In this document: one piece after another, positions 60,540 through 64,000 of the stretch | Layout: every line of letters starts with the position of its first letter | Numbering within the stretch: the first letter of the stretch is position 1 | NCBI GenBank assembly: GCA_027625915.1 | Contig: JANTQA010000021.1 | Span: forward strand, 620,001 to 684,000 | Direction of reading: 5' to 3' | From: Anaeramoeba flamelloides | Lineage: Eukaryota; Metamonada; Anaeramoebidae | DNA: 64,000 nt | The notes under the pieces: model-generated | The model's input: the letters and a program-made list of their open reading frames with translations, nothing else | The model's database searches: none | Told to the model about the DNA's origin: nothing | Translations under genes and position numbers: made by a program

Positions 60540-61060
60540 TAATAGGTTTTCCTATACCTAAAAGAATCGAGAAAAATCCAAAAATTTATTATTTTTTCTT
60601 TTAAATTCCAGAAACACTAAACAAAGTGTGCGTCTAGTGTGTAGAGTATGGGCAAGTTCTCCCAAGTGCCGTCAATTGCCTAGAGTTTCTTGAGTTTTCT
60701 GTTTTATCTGTTAAGTGTTCTAGGTTTTTTTTGAGGTTTTCTATTTTATTTGTGAAGTGTTCGAGGTTTTTTTTACTTTAGAAATAAGCCAAAAATTTAT
60801 TAAAATTTTCGGTTTATTTCTAAAGTAAAAAAAACCTAGCGAAAATCTATAAATTTTCCAAATAAATAGAAAACTCAAAAAAACCTAACAAAAATCGATA
60901 GATTTTTAGAATCAAACAGAAAATAACAGAAAATGAATAACGGCTTTTTCTAAGATTCAGAAAACTCAAGAAAACCTAGTGGTGCTTTTCCAGAGTTCAA
61001 AAGAATTGAGTAAAATCTCTGATTTTACTCAATTCTTTTGAATTTCGGAAAACATAACAG
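60540..61060 (+). repeat. Large imperfect hairpin, family I
   Basis: Starts with GTAGAGTATGGGCAAGTTCT and CCGTCAATTGCCTAGAG. The left arm (about 60680-60790) contains TCTAGGTTTTTTTTGAGG and TTTTACTTTAGAAATAAGCC. The right arm (about 60815-60990) holds their complements, GGTTTATTTCTAAAGTAAAA and CTCAAGAAAACCTAG. It ends with the AATTCTTTTGAATTTCGGAA module shared with the other family I copies. It lies between the two L arms. Confidence 0.65.
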
Positions 61061-61837
61061 TCTTTTTGTTAATTTTTGTAATAAACATAAAATTAAATAA
61101 ATTTTTGGTTTATTCTTTTATATACGCCTGTTCAAAAAACAGCTGTATTAATATTTTGAATTTTTTTTACTAGATTTGTTGTTTTTTCCAAAAACTATAA
61201 AACTTTTCAGGTGTGCCATCATGGGGAAGGGGTCTTGTTAACAAACTTGGGGTTTATCCTAGCAAAAAAAAAATAATGTTATGATCAAATAAAAATGTTT
61301 GGGGTTGTTTGTGTGTTTTGATTTCTAAACATTATTTTGGATTTTTATATTTCTTTTTCAACCTCAAACAGTTTCATTCTTCTATTAGATTGTTTTTTAT
61401 TCTAATATAAAAACCAGAGCCCTTTACAAGAAACCTTTCCCATCCCATACGAGGTGGACAGGAATAGTTTGATAGTTTGTGGGATCTGGACAAATTTCAT
61501 AAAAAAAACCATAAATATTAAAGCATTACTTTTTGTACATTTTGACTAGAAAATCAAGGGAAAAATCAAAACAAATTATTTTTTTCAATTTAAAACAACA
61601 AATATCTCTGTAAAGTCTAAATTAACTACTTTTAAAAGATTTTTATCGAATTTAAAATTCTTTTGAAATAATAATAAAATGACTTGTTGAATGTGAAGAA
61701 AAATATTTCAAATTTTTTACTACATTCAGTTCCACTTTTAAGACAAATCTTAATACAATCTCTAAAATTGGTGTTTTCAACAAAAATTCTAAAATGTCTT
61801 TAAAAATAATTATTTACCAAGATCTCTTATTAACCAA

Positions 61838-62078
61838 TAGAATTTATTATAAGTGAAATTATCAAAAAGTGAAAAAAAGAAATATTTTTAATTTTTTATT
61901 TGATGAAATTTTTTTTCATTATCTTGATATCTTTTATTGTTTGAACAGGTAAATTTTGGCCAAGTGTACTAAAATTATCAAATTTATCTTTAAACCGATA
62001 TTGATCTACATCCCTCTTTTGAATCAATTTACAACCCAACCTAATATAAAAACAAAAAAATACCTTTTTTGCTAATAG
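61838..62078 (-). repeat. Long inverted repeat L, right arm
   Basis: Reverse complement of 59340-59592: GAATTTATTATAAGTGAAAT, TTTCATTATCTTGAT, GTTTGAACAGGTAAATTTTG, AATTTATCTTTAAACCG, GAATCAATTTACAACCCAAC. Together the arms delimit 59340-62078 as a possible 2.7 kb composite element without a transposase frame. Confidence 0.7.
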
Positions 62079-63066
62079 AATTTTTTTAATCTATGGAGAA
62101 AAGATCAAATGAACCTTAGTAAAAATGAAAGAGTGTCCATTTGGTATTTGCCTAAAACACTCTTGTTGAACTGTATCTCATTCAATTTCAACTAATATTC
62201 TCTGGATTTATTTAGATATTTGAACAATAGCAGATTAGAGATTTCACTTCTAAACCATCTTGATTTAACTTACAGTAAGATTGTTCAAGAAATTAATTCC
62301 TTAATTAACTTTCTGCCTATTTTTTTCAAAAAACCCTAATAGACAAAATAAACACTTCAAAATATTACACTTGGTTTGGATGAGTTTTACACTTTGGATT
62401 GATTTGATTTTATTAAAATACAAATTTTGCTTATTTGGAATGGTTTTACAATAAGTGACAGAGTTAACTCAATTTGAAAAGAAATCAATTGAGATTTGTA
62501 ATAAACTTTTGACATTTCAAAGACAGGTAAAAAGAAAGGAAATTTTTTTTTTGAGAAATATTTATTAGATAAAATCTATTCTCATACATCATCAAAATTA
62601 AATTTTTTTTAAAAACTCTTATTCTCCTCTTAAGCAATGGCCTTCGTAGCCAGAAATAAAAATCAACCAAAATATAAATTTAAAATTATTTCATTTTCAT
62701 AATTGATCTTTTTTAAGCACCGTAATTTTCAATTCATCGTGGATCAAAAAGTGAACAACTTCTTCTCAAATAGTAATATAAAAAACAACGCTGAAGAGAT
62801 TTTCATTTTAAGTAATAATTTTTTCTTTTTCAAAAATTGAAATTTAAAGACAATTCAAAAGCAAAAATCGAAAATAATTTTCTGTGATTGAGACAAATTC
62901 AAAAAGGAAACAATAACAACACATTATTCTTAGTTGGGAGGAAAATACAAATCACGATTGGGTGATGTACGCAAATAATTTAATTATTTTGAAAAACCAA
63001 AAAAATCAAAATTTATTTATTTTTTTTACTTTTTCTTCAGACTTTGTCTCTTTAAATATTTCCAAA

Positions 63067-63753
63067 ATGACATCAACCACACCACTTCAACCAAACTGCA
63101 ACAACAACAAGTCAAGAAAAAGATCCTATTTCAGCCCCAATGCCAAAAATGGTGCTAATTTCCCAAATGATAAACAAGACTTTTTCCAAAAAAAAAGATT
63201 TTTAAATACACAAAAAAGCAATCAAACAAAGGATCGTATTACGCCTTATCATATTTTACAAGACAAAATTCAAAAATTTACTTCTTTTAATTCCAATAAA
63301 TGGGAACAAATTGAAAATTGGCTATTAAAAAGAAAAAAACAAAACGATACACTCTTCCACCAAAAACTGATCAAACAAATCGAAACCTTGCTTGTTGAAA
63401 AATTCCAATTGGAAAAAGAGTACCAAAAGCTAAAAAGTTGTTTGGTTCAGAAAATTCAAAAACAACAAAACCCTGTAAAGCCCAAGAACAATTCCTTACA
63501 TATTCAAAATTCGAAACACGAAAATATTAAACAAACAAATGAAAATAAGGAAGCAGCGAGTAAAGAAAACACACAGGAAGTTGAGGAATTTGGACCACAA
63601 CAAAACAAAAGTAGAAATAAAATGAAAATAATCTTTAATGAGATCGAGAGAAGTTCTCACAAGTTTGAGGATCTTTTAAAGAAGAAAATTTTTAAGGCTA
63701 ACACCCAAAACCAGAATAATTTTAGAATACTCAAAAGAAAAAATGAAAAATAA
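63067..63753 (+). CDS. Unrecognised Lys/Gln/Asn-rich protein with coiled coil
   Basis: I do not recognise the family. From the ATG at 63067 the product has 228 residues. The frame is open further upstream, but that part is Phe/Ile-rich and a strong acceptor (TTTTTCTTCAG at about 63040) lies just before, so the upstream part is probably intron and the start is either this ATG or in an earlier exon. Residues 1-60 are basic and polar (KSRKRSYFSPNAKNG). Residues 65-130 look helical: a block with NKWEQIENWLLKRKK, then HQKLIKQIETLLVEKFQLEK and EYQKLKSCLVQKIQ, a likely coiled coil. The rest is Asn/Gln/Glu/Lys-rich, with a second helix near EIERSSHKFEDLLKKK. The basic, hydrophilic character would suit a nuclear or cytoskeletal protein, but that is a guess. 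Confidence 0.6.
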   Translation: MTSTTPLQPNCNNNKSRKRSYFSPNAKNGANFPNDKQDFFQKKRFLNTQKSNQTKDRITPYHILQDKIQKFTSFNSNKWEQIENWLLKRKKQNDTLFHQKLIKQIETLLVEKFQLEKEYQKLKSCLVQKIQKQQNPVKPKNNSLHIQNSKHENIKQTNENKEAASKENTQEVEEFGPQQNKSRNKMKIIFNEIERSSHKFEDLLKKKIFKANTQNQNNFRILKRKNEK

Positions 63754-63758
63754 ATAAA
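63751..63758 (+). terminator. Poly(A)-type signal at the stop of the last gene
   Basis: TAA is followed by ATAAAAC, so AATAAA starts with the last base of the stop codon. The remaining 240 bases of the window are AT-rich and show no gene. Confidence 0.35.
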
Positions 63759-64000
63759 ACATTTTTTTTTTTTTACTTCACACTTTCTTGTATTTATTAA
63801 ATAAACTCAAAAACAAATAAAAATAAATTTAATTTTTGTAATATTTTTTTCATTAGTTTTTTCTTTTTAATTTTATTTTAAGGACTACGTTTGCAATTCA
63901 ACAATTTAGTCTCAACACAATTTGTTTCAATCTCATTTAAAATTTAAAGGAATGATCTTCAAAATATTCCCCAATTTGAATCAAAAAATCATTTTAAGAC

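Larger units (their letters stand above)
50924..63066. other. 12.1 kb gene-poor stretch
   Basis: I find no gene I can support. Frames at 51965-52530 include an ATG-started 63-codon stretch at 52339-52530 (MDQDIEELLIKSLQTLVIP) with somewhat protein-like composition but no recognised family. The frame at 57048-56743 (-) starts with TTG and has a stop directly upstream. Recognisable elements: M2 (54390-54580), O2 (54850-55040), MITE B4 (56135-56332), F2 (57229-57485), H2 (58430-58945), the inverted pair L (59340-59592 and 61838-62078) and a large family I hairpin (60540-61060). Long A/T runs lie near 53455 and 53939. Given the giant HPS1 introns, small exons could be hidden here. Confidence 0.5.

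Overview
The window is nuclear DNA of a very AT-rich unicellular eukaryote. By eye only about one base in five is G or C outside genes. There are spliceosomal introns (GT..AG), long A/T homopolymers, Asn/Gln/Lys/Glu-rich protein tails and no bacterial-type operons. The gene set (GINS Psf1, an Arf GTPase, coactosin, HPS1, an LRR-U-box protein, a Patched/Dispatched-type RND protein) fits a free-living amoeboid or flagellated protist. An Anaeramoeba-like metamonad or an amoebozoan are guesses that the sequence alone cannot settle.

Layout: PSF1 (+, 760-2277, one exon); a 5.7 kb gene-free stretch with a tandem repeat; an Arf-family GTPase (+, 8008-8835, three exons); a 9.3 kb gene-free stretch rich in small palindromic elements; coactosin (-, 18099-18658, two exons); a repeat cluster at 21.2-23.2 kb; an HPS1-like gene (+, 24257-38945); a LRR-U-box gene (-, 40511-41344, one exon); a Patched/Dispatched-like RND gene (-, 47244-50923, three exons); a 12 kb gene-poor stretch; and an unrecognised coiled-coil, Lys/Gln/Asn-rich protein (+, 63067-63753).

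The most striking feature is the HPS1 gene. Four exons, each matching consecutive parts of the HPS1 subunit of BLOC-3, are separated by introns of about 4.5, 3.0 and 5.3 kb. Every other intron found here is 111-277 bases. The exon phases fit together and give 624 residues, against about 700 in human HPS1. The giant introns carry the same small inverted-repeat elements that fill the intergenic DNA, so element insertion is the likely cause of their size. One intron also holds an interrupted antisense coding segment.

The non-coding DNA is a mosaic of short dispersed elements, most with terminal inverted repeats and some with TA flanks, as in Tc1/mariner-derived MITEs. I recognised about fifteen families by comparing parts of the window with each other. 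No transposase gene is visible, so these look like non-autonomous elements. No tRNA, rRNA, CRISPR array or virus-like element was recognised.

Functionally the genes are mostly housekeeping: replication (PSF1), membrane traffic (Arf, HPS1), actin (coactosin), ubiquitin ligation (LRR-U-box) and membrane transport or sterol/lipid handling (RND). They do not form an obvious joint system.
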